The notes under the pieces were generated by a model, which searched no databases, had not been told where the DNA came from, and worked only from the letters and a program-made list of their open reading frames with translations. A stretch of 64,000 nt of DNA. It comes from Alphaproteobacteria bacterium (GTDB lineage: Bacteria; Pseudomonadota; Alphaproteobacteria; Reyranellales; Reyranellaceae). The stretch covers positions 310,001-374,000 of the forward strand of contig JAHBYP010000003.1 of the NCBI GenBank assembly GCA_019635875.1, written 5' to 3'. The translations under genes were made by a program, and so were the position numbers. Below, in pieces: positions 24,107-32,742 of the stretch. How positions within the stretch are numbered: position 1 is the first letter of the stretch; every line of letters begins with the position of its first letter.

Positions 24107-25423
24107 TCAGCGCAGCGCGATCAGGCGTCCCGAATCGGTCAGCACGTAGATCGTGCGGTCGGCGATCACCGGCGCCAGCAGCACCGGCGAGCCGACCGAG
24201 ACCTTGCCGATCGGCTGGCCGTCATAGGGGGAGATCGCCAGCAAATCGCCGGTGCCGCCGCCGATCAGCAGGCGGTCGCCGGCCAGCACCGGGCCGACCC
24301 AGATCGCGGTCTGCCGGCGCTTGGCGTCGCTGTAGAGCGTCAGCGGCGTGACCCAGCGCACCCTGCCGTCCTCGCGGTCGAGGCAGACGATCTCGTTGTT
24401 GCCGCTGATGACGAAGACGTAGCGGCCGGCGACCCACGGGGTGCCCGAGCCGGCGATCGGCTTGTCCCAGATGCGCGCGCCGGAATGCAGCTCGAAGGCG
24501 CCAACCTGGCCGGCCGAGCCGATCGCCAGCACCCGGCCGCGGTCGATCACCGGGCGGCCGCGGATGTCCGACAGCGCCGCCAGCGACTGCGCGCCGCCGC
24601 GGCGCTGGGCGATCAGGCTCTCGTTCCACAGCTGGCGGCCGCTGTCGAGGCGCAGCGCCACCAGCTCGCCCGAGCTGAAGGGGGCGATGACGTAATCCTG
24701 CGAGGCCGAGGGGCTGGGGCCGGAGAGGAAGCCGGCGTTCTCCTGCAGGCCGGCGAACTCCCACAGCTCCGCCCCGTCGATGGCGGCCAGCGCATGCAGC
24801 TTGTTGTCGACGCTGATGGCGAAGACGCGGTCGGCGAACACGGTGGGCGCGCCGCGCACCGGGGCGCTCACCGCGCGGCGCCAGATCTCGGCGCCGTCCT
24901 CGGGGTTCAGCGAGATCACCTCGGCGAAGCCCGTGGTGACGAACAGGCGGTTGCCGTAGAAGGCCAGGCCGCCGCCGAACTCGTCGTCGTCGCGGCCGCC
25001 CGTGCTCTTGAGCGTGACGCGCCACAGCTGCTTGCCGGTGGCGGCGTCGTAGGCGCTGACCGTGGCCTGCGCGTCCTTCACGAAGACGCGGCCATTGGCG
25101 ACCACCGGCGGGGTCAGCAGGTGGCGGTCCGAGCCCGAGCCGGCGCCGACATCGACGCTCCACGCCACCTGCGGCGCGTCGCCGATCTCGAGGTGGTGCA
25201 TGGCGAAATTGGCGAAGCCGCCGGATTGCGGCCAGGAATCGTTGACCGCCGGGCGCGGCAGGGTGATGTCGCCGGCGGCGTCGACCTTGACCTCGTCGTC
25301 GCCCTGCAGGACGGAGACGCGGTCGCCCGGCAGCGGCGGCTTGCTCTTGGCGAAGACGTCGCTGATCGTGTCGCAGGCCGACAGCGCCGGCAGCAGGGCG
25401 CAGAGCGCGAGGAGCTGTCTCAT
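24107..25423 (-). CDS. bamB: outer membrane assembly lipoprotein BamB (PQQ-like beta-propeller)
   Basis: 438 aa. A lipoprotein signal peptide (MRQLLALCALLPALSAC, lipobox LSAC) is followed by an eight-bladed propeller with repeated WRVTL, WEFAG, WNESL and WVTPL-type tryptophan-containing strands ending in the PQQ-repeat pattern (VYVLTDSGRLIAL). BamB is part of the beta-barrel assembly machine at the outer membrane. The open frame starts earlier, but ATG 25423 gives the signal peptide. It overlaps the upstream TPR gene by ATGA, and der follows, the standard order. Confidence 0.9.
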   Translation of the reverse strand: MRQLLALCALLPALSACDTISDVFAKSKPPLPGDRVSVLQGDDEVKVDAAGDITLPRPAVNDSWPQSGGFANFAMHHLEIGDAPQVAWSVDVGAGSGSDRHLLTPPVVANGRVFVKDAQATVSAYDAATGKQLWRVTLKSTGGRDDDEFGGGLAFYGNRLFVTTGFAEVISLNPEDGAEIWRRAVSAPVRGAPTVFADRVFAISVDNKLHALAAIDGAELWEFAGLQENAGFLSGPSPSASQDYVIAPFSSGELVALRLDSGRQLWNESLIAQRRGGAQSLAALSDIRGRPVIDRGRVLAIGSAGQVGAFELHSGARIWDKPIAGSGTPWVAGRYVFVISGNNEIVCLDREDGRVRWVTPLTLYSDAKRRQTAIWVGPVLAGDRLLIGGGTGDLLAISPYDGQPIGKVSVGSPVLLAPVIADRTIYVLTDSGRLIALR

Positions 25424-26073
25424 TTGCCGGCCGGCTCGGCGCCGAGCGCGCTCAACAGCTCGCCCGCCCGCTGGCGCAGGCCCTGGCTGGCGGCGGAGTC
25501 GTCGCGCAGCTCGGTCAGCAGGGCGCGGGCCTTGGACGGGTCGTCCTGCTTGAGCGCCACGGCGGCCAGCAGCTCCAGCGCGATCGGCCGCCACGGCCGG
25601 TCCTTGCCGAGAAGTGGCTGCAGTTCAGATGCAAGATCTTCCGGCCTGGCGCTGTCGAAGGCCTGCATGGCCTTGAGCAGGGTGGCGAGCTCGCGGCTGT
25701 CGGCGTCGTGGGCGGCCTGCACCGCCGCCTGGTAGGCGGCGGCCGCGCCCTCCCTGTCGCCGGCCTCGGCCTTCAGCCGGGCGATGCGCAGGCGGGCCAG
25801 CCCGTCATAGGGCGCCACGCCCCGGCCGGCGACCTGCTCCAGCGCCGCGATGGCGCCGGGCTTGTCGGTCTGGGCCTGGGCCAGCGCCGCGCCGAAGGCG
25901 TCGCCGGCCTGGGCGCGCTGGCTGGCCTGGTACCAGTTCCAGCCGTTCCACGCGGCCACGGCCACGATCAGCAGCACGCCGGCGGCGATCACCGCCGAGC
26001 CCCAGCGCCGCCACCATTCCTTGGCGCGGTCCTCGCGCAGGGCTTCGTCGACTTCCTGGAAGATATCCGACAC
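25420..26073 (-). CDS. YfgM-like TPR membrane protein
   Basis: A 217-aa single-pass inner-membrane protein. It has a cytosolic N-terminus (MSDIFQEVDEALREDRAKEW), one membrane helix (AVIAAGVLLIVAVAAWNGW, residues 30-48) and a periplasmic TPR-like domain with repeated alanine-rich helices. The topology and position before bamB match the YfgM/TPR_21 ancillary SecYEG subunit. It is translationally coupled to bamB. Confidence 0.82.
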   Translation of the reverse strand: MSDIFQEVDEALREDRAKEWWRRWGSAVIAAGVLLIVAVAAWNGWNWYQASQRAQAGDAFGAALAQAQTDKPGAIAALEQVAGRGVAPYDGLARLRIARLKAEAGDREGAAAAYQAAVQAAHDADSRELATLLKAMQAFDSARPEDLASELQPLLGKDRPWRPIALELLAAVALKQDDPSKARALLTELRDDSAASQGLRQRAGELLSALGAEPAGK

Positions 26074-26181
26074 GCCGTTACCCGCGTTCTGGATGGGATC
26101 GGGGCGGGCGTTCTAGCCGGCCGGCGCCCGCGCGGGAAGCCTTTACCACGGCCCGGCTTTTTGCGACATTTTTCCTGAACG

Positions 26182-26508
26182 ATGGACAATCTCCTGCGAT
26201 TGCCCGACAGCCGTGCCAAGCGGCGTGTCGTCACCTTCGACCGGCGCGAGCTGCGCCAGCTTCTCGGCCTGTACAGCGCCCGGGTGGTGACCGGCGAATG
26301 GCGCGACTACGCCATCGATTTCCGCCCCGGCATGGCGCTGTTCTCGATCTTCCGCCACACCGCCGAGCAGCCGCTGTTCGCCATCGCCAAGGTCGCCGGC
26401 CAGCCCTGGACGGTCTATGCCGGCCCGCGCCGGCTGGCCCAGGGCGAGGACCTCGGCGAGGTGCTGAGCGTCTTCGACCGCAAGCTCAGGGTGTTCATCG
26501 GCGGCTGA
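26182..26508 (+). CDS. DUF2794 family protein
   Basis: A 108-aa alphaproteobacterial conserved protein. The family pattern is seen in RRELRQLLGLYSARVVTGEW, DYAID and FSIFRHTAEQPLFAI, with the C-terminal VLSVFDRKLRVFIG. Its function is unknown. It diverges from the TPR gene with a 108-bp promoter gap, and its last 14 bases overlap the end of senB on the other strand. Confidence 0.85.
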   Translation: MDNLLRLPDSRAKRRVVTFDRRELRQLLGLYSARVVTGEWRDYAIDFRPGMALFSIFRHTAEQPLFAIAKVAGQPWTVYAGPRRLAQGEDLGEVLSVFDRKLRVFIGG

Positions 26509-27460
26509 GCGCCAGGCCGGCCAGCAGGCGGCGCCAGGCGGCGACCTCGCGCGCCGGGGCGAACAGCGCCGCGCGGCGCGCCAGCGCCCGCCCGAGCCGC
26601 GCCACGAACCTCGGCTCGCCCTCGACGCGCCGCAGCAGGCGGGCCAGCGCCGCCGTGTCGCCGACCGGGAAGTAGCCGGGATAGCCGGCGCCCAGCAGGC
26701 CGACATTGCCGTCCATGCGCGAGGCCAGGATCGGCACGCCGGCCACCGCCGCCTCGGAGATCACGTTGGCGCCGCCCTCGCTCAGCGAGGCGATCACCAT
26801 GGCGTGGCTGCGCGCCAGCAGCCGGCGCACGGCGGCGGCCGGCACGTCGCCGCGCCACAGGTAGCGCGGGTTGGCCGCCATCTCGGCGCGCGCCCGCCGG
26901 GCCCATTGCGGCGTATAGGCGGCGCCGACCTGCTCGATGCGCACCCGGCTGGCCGCCGGCAGCAGCCGCGCCGCCGCGGCCGCGCGCAGCGGATCCTTCA
27001 CATCGCGCAGATGGCCGATCACCGACACCACCACGGCACGCGGGCTGGGCCCGCGCGGCTGCGTAAGCGGCGTCGCCGACTGGTGGATGACGCTCAGCCG
27101 CGCCCGCAGCCGCGCCGGCACCACGCGCCAGGCGAGGTCGTTCAGCGCCACCAGGCGATCGGCCTGCTCCATCGCGCGCAGGGTGGTGGCCGGATCGGAC
27201 TCGAGATACTGGTAGATGTCGGTGCCGCTCAGCTGCAGCACCACCGGCCGCTCCGGCCAGGCCGCCTTGAAATGCGCGATCGAGCCGGCGCTGCGCCAGG
27301 CATGCACGGCGACCATGAGATCGGCCGGCCGGCCGTCATACTCCGCGGCCACGCACACACGGTGGCCGAGCCGGCGCAGGATGCGCGCCCAGCGCGTCGC
27401 GGCCACGCGGTTGCCGCTGCGTGAAGTCGGCGCCCGTGGTGTGATAAGGACGATCCTCAT
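26495..27460 (-). CDS. senB: selenosugar synthase SenB (TIGR04348-type glycosyltransferase)
   Basis: A 321-aa GT-B enzyme. The N-terminus MRIVLITPRAPTSRSGNRVA followed by RWARILRRLGH is the family hallmark. Later motifs are VLQLSGTDIYQYL, VIGHLRDVKDPLRAA and the nucleotide-sugar site SLSEGGANVISEAAVAGVPI. In the characterised selenoneine pathway SenB joins selenophosphate to a UDP-sugar to make a selenosugar; function here is inferred from family plus the adjacent senA. The start is certain because the first strand begins at this Met. The start codon overlaps that of senA on the other strand (CATG 27458-27461). No ribosome-binding motif is evident. Confidence 0.88.
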   Translation of the reverse strand: MRIVLITPRAPTSRSGNRVAATRWARILRRLGHRVCVAAEYDGRPADLMVAVHAWRSAGSIAHFKAAWPERPVVLQLSGTDIYQYLESDPATTLRAMEQADRLVALNDLAWRVVPARLRARLSVIHQSATPLTQPRGPSPRAVVVSVIGHLRDVKDPLRAAAAARLLPAASRVRIEQVGAAYTPQWARRARAEMAANPRYLWRGDVPAAAVRRLLARSHAMVIASLSEGGANVISEAAVAGVPILASRMDGNVGLLGAGYPGYFPVGDTAALARLLRRVEGEPRFVARLGRALARRAALFAPAREVAAWRRLLAGLALSRR

Positions 27461-28781
27461 GGACGACGCACCGATCGAGCGGCCGACCAGCGGCGCCGGC
27501 TCAGCCGAGCTGGTGGCCCAGCTGCGCGAGAGCCGCCGCCGCACGCGACTGCTGACCGAGGATCTGGCATCGGATGAATTGATGGGTCCGCGGCTGGACA
27601 TCGTCAATCCCGTGCTCTGGGAGATCGGCCACGTCGCCTGGTTCCACGAATACTGGACCCTGCGCCACGCCCATGGCCGCGCGCCGCTGATCGAGCGCGC
27701 CGACCGGCTGTGGGATTCGAGCAACGTGCCGCACGCCACGCGCTGGCAGCTCGACCTGCCCGACCGCGCCGGCACCTACGCCTATCTCGCCGATGTGCTC
27801 GCGCGCCAGGAGGACCTGCTCGGCGGCAACGTCGACGCCGCGCGGCGCTATTTCTACGAGCTCGCCATCCGCCACGAGGACATGCATGTCGAGGCGCTGA
27901 CCTACACGCGCCAGACGCTGGGCTTCGCGCCGCCGCAGGGACTGGGCGAAGCGACCCGCCCGTCAGCCGGCGCGCTGGAAGGCGACGTCGCTGTTCCCGG
28001 CGGCACCTGGCGCCTGGGCTCGAGCGCCGCCGACGGCTTCGTCTTCGACAACGAGAAATGGGCGCACGCGGTCACGCTGGCGCCCTTCCGCATCGCCCGC
28101 GCGCCGGTGACCAACGCCCAGTTCGCCGCCTTCGTCGAGGCCGGCGGCTATGGCGCGCGCGAATTCTGGAGCGAGGCCGGCTGGACCTGGCGCGAACGCC
28201 GCGACGTGCAGCGGCCGGTCTACTGGCAGGCCCGGCGCGACGGCGTCTGGAGCATGCGCCGCTATCGCGCGCTCGAAGAAATCGCGCCGCACGCGCCGGT
28301 CGTGTTCGTGAGCTACTTCGAGGCCGAGGCGTGGTGCCGCTGGGCCGGCCGCCGCCTGCCGAGCGAGGCCGAATGGGAGGCGGCCGCGATCGGCCTGCCC
28401 GCTTCCGACGGCGGCACGCTCAGCGACACGCGCCGCCGCTGGCCGTGGGGCGACGCGCCGCCATCGCCGGCGCGCGCCAATCTCGACTTCGCCTACGACG
28501 GGCCGGTCGACGTCGCGGCCTGCGCCGAAGGCGACAGCGCCTTCGGCTGCCGGCAGATGATCGGCAATGTCTGGCAGTGGACGGCGTCGGACTTCCTGCC
28601 CTTCGCCGGCTTCGCCGCCGATCCCTACAAGGACTACTCGCAGCCCTGGTTCGGCACGCGCAAGGTGCTGCGCGGCGGCTGCTGGGCGACCAGCGCGCGC
28701 ATCGCGCGCCCGGCCTACCGCAACTTCTTCACGCCCGATCGCACCGACGTCTTCGCCGGCTTCCGCACCTGCGCGTTGTGA
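27459..28781 (+). CDS. senA: selenoneine synthase SenA (EgtB-like)
   Basis: 440 aa. The N-terminal DinB-like four-helix domain carries iron-binding histidines (EIGHVAWFHEYW, and the HEDMHVEAL motif near residue 140). The C-terminal formylglycine-generating-enzyme/sulfatase-modifying domain spans residues 175-440 (APVTNAQFAAFVEAGGYG, RLPSEAEWEAAA, GNVWQWTASDF, VLRGGCWAT, YRNFF). This is the EgtB architecture; pairing with senB assigns it to SenA, which couples hercynine with the selenosugar. The third gene, senC (a SelD-like selenophosphate synthetase), is not in the window. AAGGA eight bases before ATG 27459 supports the start. Confidence 0.88.
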   Translation: MDDAPIERPTSGAGSAELVAQLRESRRRTRLLTEDLASDELMGPRLDIVNPVLWEIGHVAWFHEYWTLRHAHGRAPLIERADRLWDSSNVPHATRWQLDLPDRAGTYAYLADVLARQEDLLGGNVDAARRYFYELAIRHEDMHVEALTYTRQTLGFAPPQGLGEATRPSAGALEGDVAVPGGTWRLGSSAADGFVFDNEKWAHAVTLAPFRIARAPVTNAQFAAFVEAGGYGAREFWSEAGWTWRERRDVQRPVYWQARRDGVWSMRRYRALEEIAPHAPVVFVSYFEAEAWCRWAGRRLPSEAEWEAAAIGLPASDGGTLSDTRRRWPWGDAPPSPARANLDFAYDGPVDVAACAEGDSAFGCRQMIGNVWQWTASDFLPFAGFAADPYKDYSQPWFGTRKVLRGGCWATSARIARPAYRNFFTPDRTDVFAGFRTCAL

Positions 28782-28799
28782 CGGAGGCAGCATCTTTTG

Positions 28800-28860
28800 T
28801 ACCTTCCCCCGCTGGCGGGGGAAGGTGGCGCGCAGCGCCGGATGGGGGTGGCTGTCGAAG
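28800..28860. repeat. half palindromic repeat, family A with variant tip (A4)
   Basis: TACCTTCCCCC-GCTGGC-GGGGGAAGG with the inner module GCGCGCAGCGCCGGATGGGGG, but no matching right half. The tip differs from other A copies, and the right half is missing or eroded. It lies 18 bases after senA. Confidence 0.75.
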
Positions 28861-29028
28861 ACGAAGGGGACGTTTTCTGCAGATCGCAAATCGCGTCTGG
28901 CCCCACGAGCCTCCCCATTCCTCGCGCCACGCCCACCACCTTTCCCGTCAGTCCGGCCGGACAGCGCGTAGAAGTTGACTCGACGGGACGATCTCCTACC
29001 CTGTGGGGAACAATTGGGGGAGGTCAGG

Positions 29029-29892
29029 ATGCCTGTTGGCAAGAAGGCTATTGATCGGATCACGTCGCAGCTGCGGCGCTATCAGTCCGTCGTGAAGGCG
29101 GCCAAGGATCGCGACATCAGCGAGTCGGATACGGCCGTGATCATCGGCGACATCCTCGCGGACGTACTTGGGTACGAGAAGTACGTCGAGATCACTACCG
29201 AGTTCATGATCAGGGGCACCTACGTCGATCTCGCGGTGAAGGTTGGTCGCGATGTCCATTTCCTCGTCGAGGCAAAGGCGATCGGCGTCCCGTTGAAGGA
29301 CGCGCACGTCAAGCAGGCGATCGACTACGGCGCCAACCACGGAATCGAATGGGTCGTGCTTTCCAATGCGACGACCTGGAGGATCTACCGCATCGAGTTC
29401 AAGCAACCGATCGGCAAGACGCTCGTCGCCGAGATCGACCTGCTGACTGCCAACGCCAAGGATCCTCGCGTCATCGAGTGCTTCGCAAACCTCAGCAAGG
29501 AGGGCTTCGCAAAGGGCGGAATGGCTGACTTCTTCGATCAGCAGCAGGCCACCAGCAAGTACTCGATTGCCGCGGCATTGCTCGGTGAAAGGATGATCAA
29601 CCAGTTGCGCCTCGAGCTGCGGCGCTTGTTCCCTGGCGTGAAGGTCGACGAAGAGACTCTGGAGGGGTCGCTCCGCCTCGAGGTCATCAAGCGCGAGCTC
29701 GTCGAGGGTGAGGACGCGGAGGCTGCCGGCGCCCTCTTGAAGCGACTGACGCGCTCGCTCGCTCGGGAGAAGGAACGCTCGTCGAAGGACAGTTCAAAGT
29801 CCGGCGCCGACGCCTCACCGCCGCCGTCGGCGATTGCAGCGGCAGCCAAGGCCGACGGCGAGGTCGCCGCGGCGTCGCCCTCCCCCAAATAG
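29029..29892 (+). CDS. orphan HsdR_N-type (PD-(D/E)XK) protein
   Basis: A 287-aa protein resembling the N-terminal nuclease domain of type I restriction HsdR subunits. The core TYVDLAV ... HFLVEAKAIG gives the D-(X)-E-X-K catalytic pattern (near residues 63 and 77-79). A VLSNATTWRIYRIE segment, typical of these domains, follows. Residues 170-250 are helical and the tail is a low-complexity Ser/Ala/Pro stretch. There is no helicase, HsdM or HsdS nearby. ATG 29029 is preceded by GGGGGAGGTCAGG. Such stand-alone domains are common and may act in defence or DNA maintenance. Confidence 0.7.
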   Translation: MPVGKKAIDRITSQLRRYQSVVKAAKDRDISESDTAVIIGDILADVLGYEKYVEITTEFMIRGTYVDLAVKVGRDVHFLVEAKAIGVPLKDAHVKQAIDYGANHGIEWVVLSNATTWRIYRIEFKQPIGKTLVAEIDLLTANAKDPRVIECFANLSKEGFAKGGMADFFDQQQATSKYSIAAALLGERMINQLRLELRRLFPGVKVDEETLEGSLRLEVIKRELVEGEDAEAAGALLKRLTRSLAREKERSSKDSSKSGADASPPPSAIAAAAKADGEVAAASPSPK

Positions 29893-29927
29893 TCGTCGTA
29901 CTTTCCGAGGCGCGGCGGAAGATAACT

Positions 29928-30377
29928 TCAGCCGGTCTTGCCCGGCATCCGCGGCTCGCCGACGCCGAAGCCCTGGCCGAAGCGCGGCAGGTGGTCGTCG
30001 ATCGGCAGCCACGGCATCGCGCTGTCGCACCAGACATGCACCGTCGGCGCGAAGGCTCGGGGATCGTCGAAGGTCGCGAGCGCCAGGTCGAAGAACGCCG
30101 GCTCGCCCGGCCTGGCATCCGGCACGCAGGCGACGGGCGTGCCGCATTCCGTGCAGAAGCCGCGCTGCAGATGATCGCTGGAGCGATAGTACTTCAGCGA
30201 GCCGCTGGTGATGTCGACGGCGTCGGCCGGCACCGCGACCCAGGTCACGATCGCCGCGCCATGCGCCTTCTGGCACATGCGGCAATGACAGTGGCCGACC
30301 CAGCGCGGGTGCGTGCTGACGCGATAGCGGACGGCGCCGCACTGGCAGCCGCCTTCGATCGGTGCTGTGGCGCCCAT
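29928..30377 (-). CDS. GFA/CENP-V domain protein
   Basis: A 149-aa zinc-binding protein of the 'glutathione-dependent formaldehyde-activating' family. Cysteine motifs are GGCQCGAVRY, GHCHCRMCQKAHG and GFCTECGTPV, the two structural and catalytic zinc sets. Members rarely have a proven substrate. The frame is open further upstream, but ATG 30377 gives the usual short N-terminus. Confidence 0.85.
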   Translation of the reverse strand: MGATAPIEGGCQCGAVRYRVSTHPRWVGHCHCRMCQKAHGAAIVTWVAVPADAVDITSGSLKYYRSSDHLQRGFCTECGTPVACVPDARPGEPAFFDLALATFDDPRAFAPTVHVWCDSAMPWLPIDDHLPRFGQGFGVGEPRMPGKTG

Positions 30378-30457
30378 CGACTCACCCTCGGCAGGGGCAT
30401 TCGGGCAAGACCATCGCACATTCGCGCGTCCGGCGTGGCACTATTCGCCGTGGTTCC

Positions 30458-30973
30458 ATGGTCAGCTGCGCTGACGCGGTACAGGGGCTCATCGAGATGG
30501 AGTTGGACACAAGTTCGCGCGCGTTCGCCGATCGCCTGTTTCAGGCCTTTCCCGAGTGGCGCGCATTCGCGCGTGTCGATGGTGAGAACGGTGCGGCGAC
30601 GGGACATCTGGTTGTCGAGGTTCCTCCGACACCGCAGTCGCGCATGACGGAAGGGCTCTGTGTGTCGACCGCGGGCGAGGAAGTGACGGTGTTTGTCGAG
30701 GCTTACCATCAGCACTTTTGGTGGCCCACTGGCGACGCAGATGCAGACGACGATGATCCGATCGCCTTCATCCGCGAGGTGCTCGCCGAATCGCTGGTCG
30801 TCGTCTCGTGGTGGAACGAGGGTGAATGGCTGGCATCGACCGTTCAGCCGGCTTCCGAGGCTGTCGAACCATGGGAGGGGCGCGAGCGCGCTACTCACAT
30901 GCGTGTTCGGTCATGGAATGCGACGTTCGACAAGGACGTTGCCGCATTCCTGGATTGCTCGCCGCGCCCGTGA
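30458..30973 (+). CDS. hypothetical acidic protein
   Basis: 171 aa, soluble and rich in Glu/Asp/Trp (FVEAYHQHFWWPTGDADADDDDP), predicted alpha/beta. I do not recognise it. ATG 30458 is the best start; an internal ATG at 30497 is possible. The acidic surface and position in an accessory segment would fit an immunity- or antitoxin-like protein, but this is speculation. Confidence 0.55.
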   Translation: MVSCADAVQGLIEMELDTSSRAFADRLFQAFPEWRAFARVDGENGAATGHLVVEVPPTPQSRMTEGLCVSTAGEEVTVFVEAYHQHFWWPTGDADADDDDPIAFIREVLAESLVVVSWWNEGEWLASTVQPASEAVEPWEGRERATHMRVRSWNATFDKDVAAFLDCSPRP

Positions 30974-31005
30974 AGCCGGCAGGGCAACCAGAGACGGCTG
31001 GGTGC

Positions 31006-31062
31006 GCGCCGCTCCAGCGGCGTATCATGAGCGTCGCTGGAGCGACGCGGCCCGAACGCAGG
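31006..31062. repeat. double-hairpin repeat, family E (copy E1)
   Basis: GCGCCGCTCCAGCGGCG and GCGTCGCTGGAGCGACGC stand side by side, followed by GGCCCGAACG. The same two hairpins occur in the other order at 63930-63988. Confidence 0.75.
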
Positions 31063-31089
31063 GCACGAGGCAACTTAGCGACGAGAGTT

Positions 31090-31217
31090 CTTTTCCCCCG
31101 GAGGGGGGAAGGTGGTGCGCGCAGCGCGACGGAAGGGGGCTGTCTCAACGACGCCACTGTCCGTCTTCGACATCCCCCTTCCGCCCTTCGGGCACCTTCC
31201 CCCTCCGGGGGAAGGTA
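31090..31217. repeat. palindromic repeat, family A (copy A5)
   Basis: A 128-bp element with ends TTTTCCCCCGGAGGGGGGAAGG and CCTTCCCCCTCCGGGGGAAGG. The inner arms have diverged from those of other copies (GTGCGCGCAGCGCGACGGAAG). It lies 29 bp upstream of the LLM oxidoreductase. Confidence 0.85.
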
Positions 31218-31245
31218 GGATCGAGCAGATTGGGAGGACCCGTCC

Positions 31246-32226
31246 ATGAACCTGCCCCTCGACGCCCACCTCAAGATCGGCGTGCAGACCATCCATCGGC
31301 GCAGCGAGCCCGCCACCGGCCCGTGGCTGCCGCGGATCGACGAGCTGGTCGAGCTCGTCGAGTTGGTCGATCGCTGCGGCTACGATTCGCTGTGTGTCGG
31401 CGACCACATCTCCTTCGCCATCCCGATCCTCGATCCGCTGCTGCAGCTGGCGCAGGCGGCGGTGGCGAGCCGAAGGCTGCTGCTCGGCACCAACGTCTAT
31501 CTCCTGCCGCTGCGCCACGCCGGGCCGGTGGCCAAGCAGGTCGCGACGCTCGATCACCTCACCGAGGGACGGCTGATCTTCGGCGTCGGCGTCGGCGGCG
31601 AGTTCCCGCGCGAGTACCAGCTGGCCGGCGTGCCGATCGGCGAGCGCGGCGCGCGGCTGTCGGACGGCATCCGCGCGCTGCGCAAACTATGGTCGGGCGA
31701 GACCGTGTCGCATGACGGGCCGTTCTACCCCTTCCCCGAACTCAGCATGCAGCCGCCGGCGCGCCAGCCCGGTGGCCCGCCGATCTGGTGCGGCGGCCGC
31801 TCGCCCGGCGCCTTGAAGCGCACCGGCCGCCTGGCCGATGGCTGGATGTCCTATGTCGTGACGCCGGACATGTACCGCGACAGCCTGGCGGCGATCGCCG
31901 AGGCCGCCCAGGCCGCCAACCGCACGCCCACGCGCTTCGGCACCGGCCATCTGCTGTTCACCCGGCTCGACGACACGTATGAAAAGGCGCTCGACGCGGC
32001 GACCGAGACCCTGAGCGTGCGCTACGCGATGGATTTCCGACGCGCGACGGAGCGCTACGCCGCGCTCGGTCCGCCGGCGCAAATCGCCGAGCGCATCCGC
32101 GCGTTCCATGCCGCCGGCGTGCGGCACATCGTGCTCGACCTGGTCGGGCCGTACGAGCAGCGCGACGTGCAGCTCGAGCGCGTCGCGGGCGAGGTGCTGC
32201 CGCTGCTGAAGGATCTGACGGGATAG
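31246..32226 (+). CDS. LLM-class flavin-dependent oxidoreductase
   Basis: A 326-aa luciferase-like TIM-barrel monooxygenase/dehydrogenase using FMN or F420. Typical segments are LVDRCGYDSLCVGDHISFAI, LLGTNVYLLPLRHAGPVAKQ, EGRLIFGVGVGGEFPREY, PPIWCGGRSPGALKRTG and the C-terminal IVLDLVGPYEQ. The substrate is unknown. GGGAGGA before ATG 31246 is a good ribosome-binding site. A decayed copy of its last 22 codons lies at 32963-33029, beyond the glycine-zipper gene. Confidence 0.85.
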   Translation: MNLPLDAHLKIGVQTIHRRSEPATGPWLPRIDELVELVELVDRCGYDSLCVGDHISFAIPILDPLLQLAQAAVASRRLLLGTNVYLLPLRHAGPVAKQVATLDHLTEGRLIFGVGVGGEFPREYQLAGVPIGERGARLSDGIRALRKLWSGETVSHDGPFYPFPELSMQPPARQPGGPPIWCGGRSPGALKRTGRLADGWMSYVVTPDMYRDSLAAIAEAAQAANRTPTRFGTGHLLFTRLDDTYEKALDAATETLSVRYAMDFRRATERYAALGPPAQIAERIRAFHAAGVRHIVLDLVGPYEQRDVQLERVAGEVLPLLKDLTG

Positions 32227-32283
32227 TCCACCCCTCCTCGTCCCATGCGATGACGCGGGCGAGGGGATGCGTGTCTTCGATTG

Positions 32284-32742
32284 TCAGCGGAAGTAGCCGC
32301 CGCCGTAGACGGTGGGATAGCCACCGCCATAGCCGCCGGGATAGCCACCGCCGTAGCCGCCGGGATAGCCACCGCCGTAACCACCGGGATAGCCGCCGCC
32401 GTAGCCGCCAGGATAGCCACCGCCGTAGCCACCGGGTTGGCCGCCGCCGTAACCGCCGGGATAGCCGCCGCCATAGCCGCCCTGGCCGGCCGGATAGCCA
32501 CCGCCATAGCCGCCGGGATAGCCATACTGCGGCGTGGTCGCGGCACCGATCGCGGCGCCGCCCAGGCCACCCAGCACCAGGCCGGCGGCCGGGCCGATAC
32601 CCAGCGCCGAGCCGGCCAGCGCGCCGCCGGCGCCGCCGATCAGACCGCCCGACACCGCCCGCTGGCCGGCGGTCTCGCCGCAGGCCGACAGGCCCAGCAT
32701 GGCAGTCAGGCTGACGGCAACCAGCTTCGACATGGCGGTCAT
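32284..32742 (-). CDS. glycine-zipper lipoprotein with GGYP repeats
   Basis: 152 aa. The lipoprotein signal is LVAVSLTAMLGLSACGETAG (lipobox LSAC). A glycine-zipper segment of small residues (AVSGGLIGGAGGALAGSALG and LVLGGLGGAAIGAATTPQY) can cross or associate with membranes. The last 75 residues are tandem 8-aa GGYPGGYG units encoded by 24-bp repeats. It belongs to the same family as the proteins at 42928 and 43388, which lack the long repeat tail. An envelope location is probable and the role unknown. Confidence 0.75.
   Translation of the reverse strand: MTAMSKLVAVSLTAMLGLSACGETAGQRAVSGGLIGGAGGALAGSALGIGPAAGLVLGGLGGAAIGAATTPQYGYPGGYGGGYPAGQGGYGGGYPGGYGGGQPGGYGGGYPGGYGGGYPGGYGGGYPGGYGGGYPGGYGGGYPTVYGGGYFR
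32330..32525. repeat. 24-bp tandem repeat coding GGYPGGYG
   Basis: About eight copies of a 24-bp unit (CCACCGCCGTAGCCGCCGGGATAG and variants) lie within the lipoprotein gene. Units differ by synonymous changes, so the array is maintained at the protein level but prone to slippage. Confidence 0.85.

Noticed and set aside
22481-25735. 1084-codon open frame on the plus strand
   Set aside because: It is antisense to der and bamB. Its residues are low-complexity Arg/Ala/Gln/Asp text produced by the third-position G/C bias, and it spans repeat B1.
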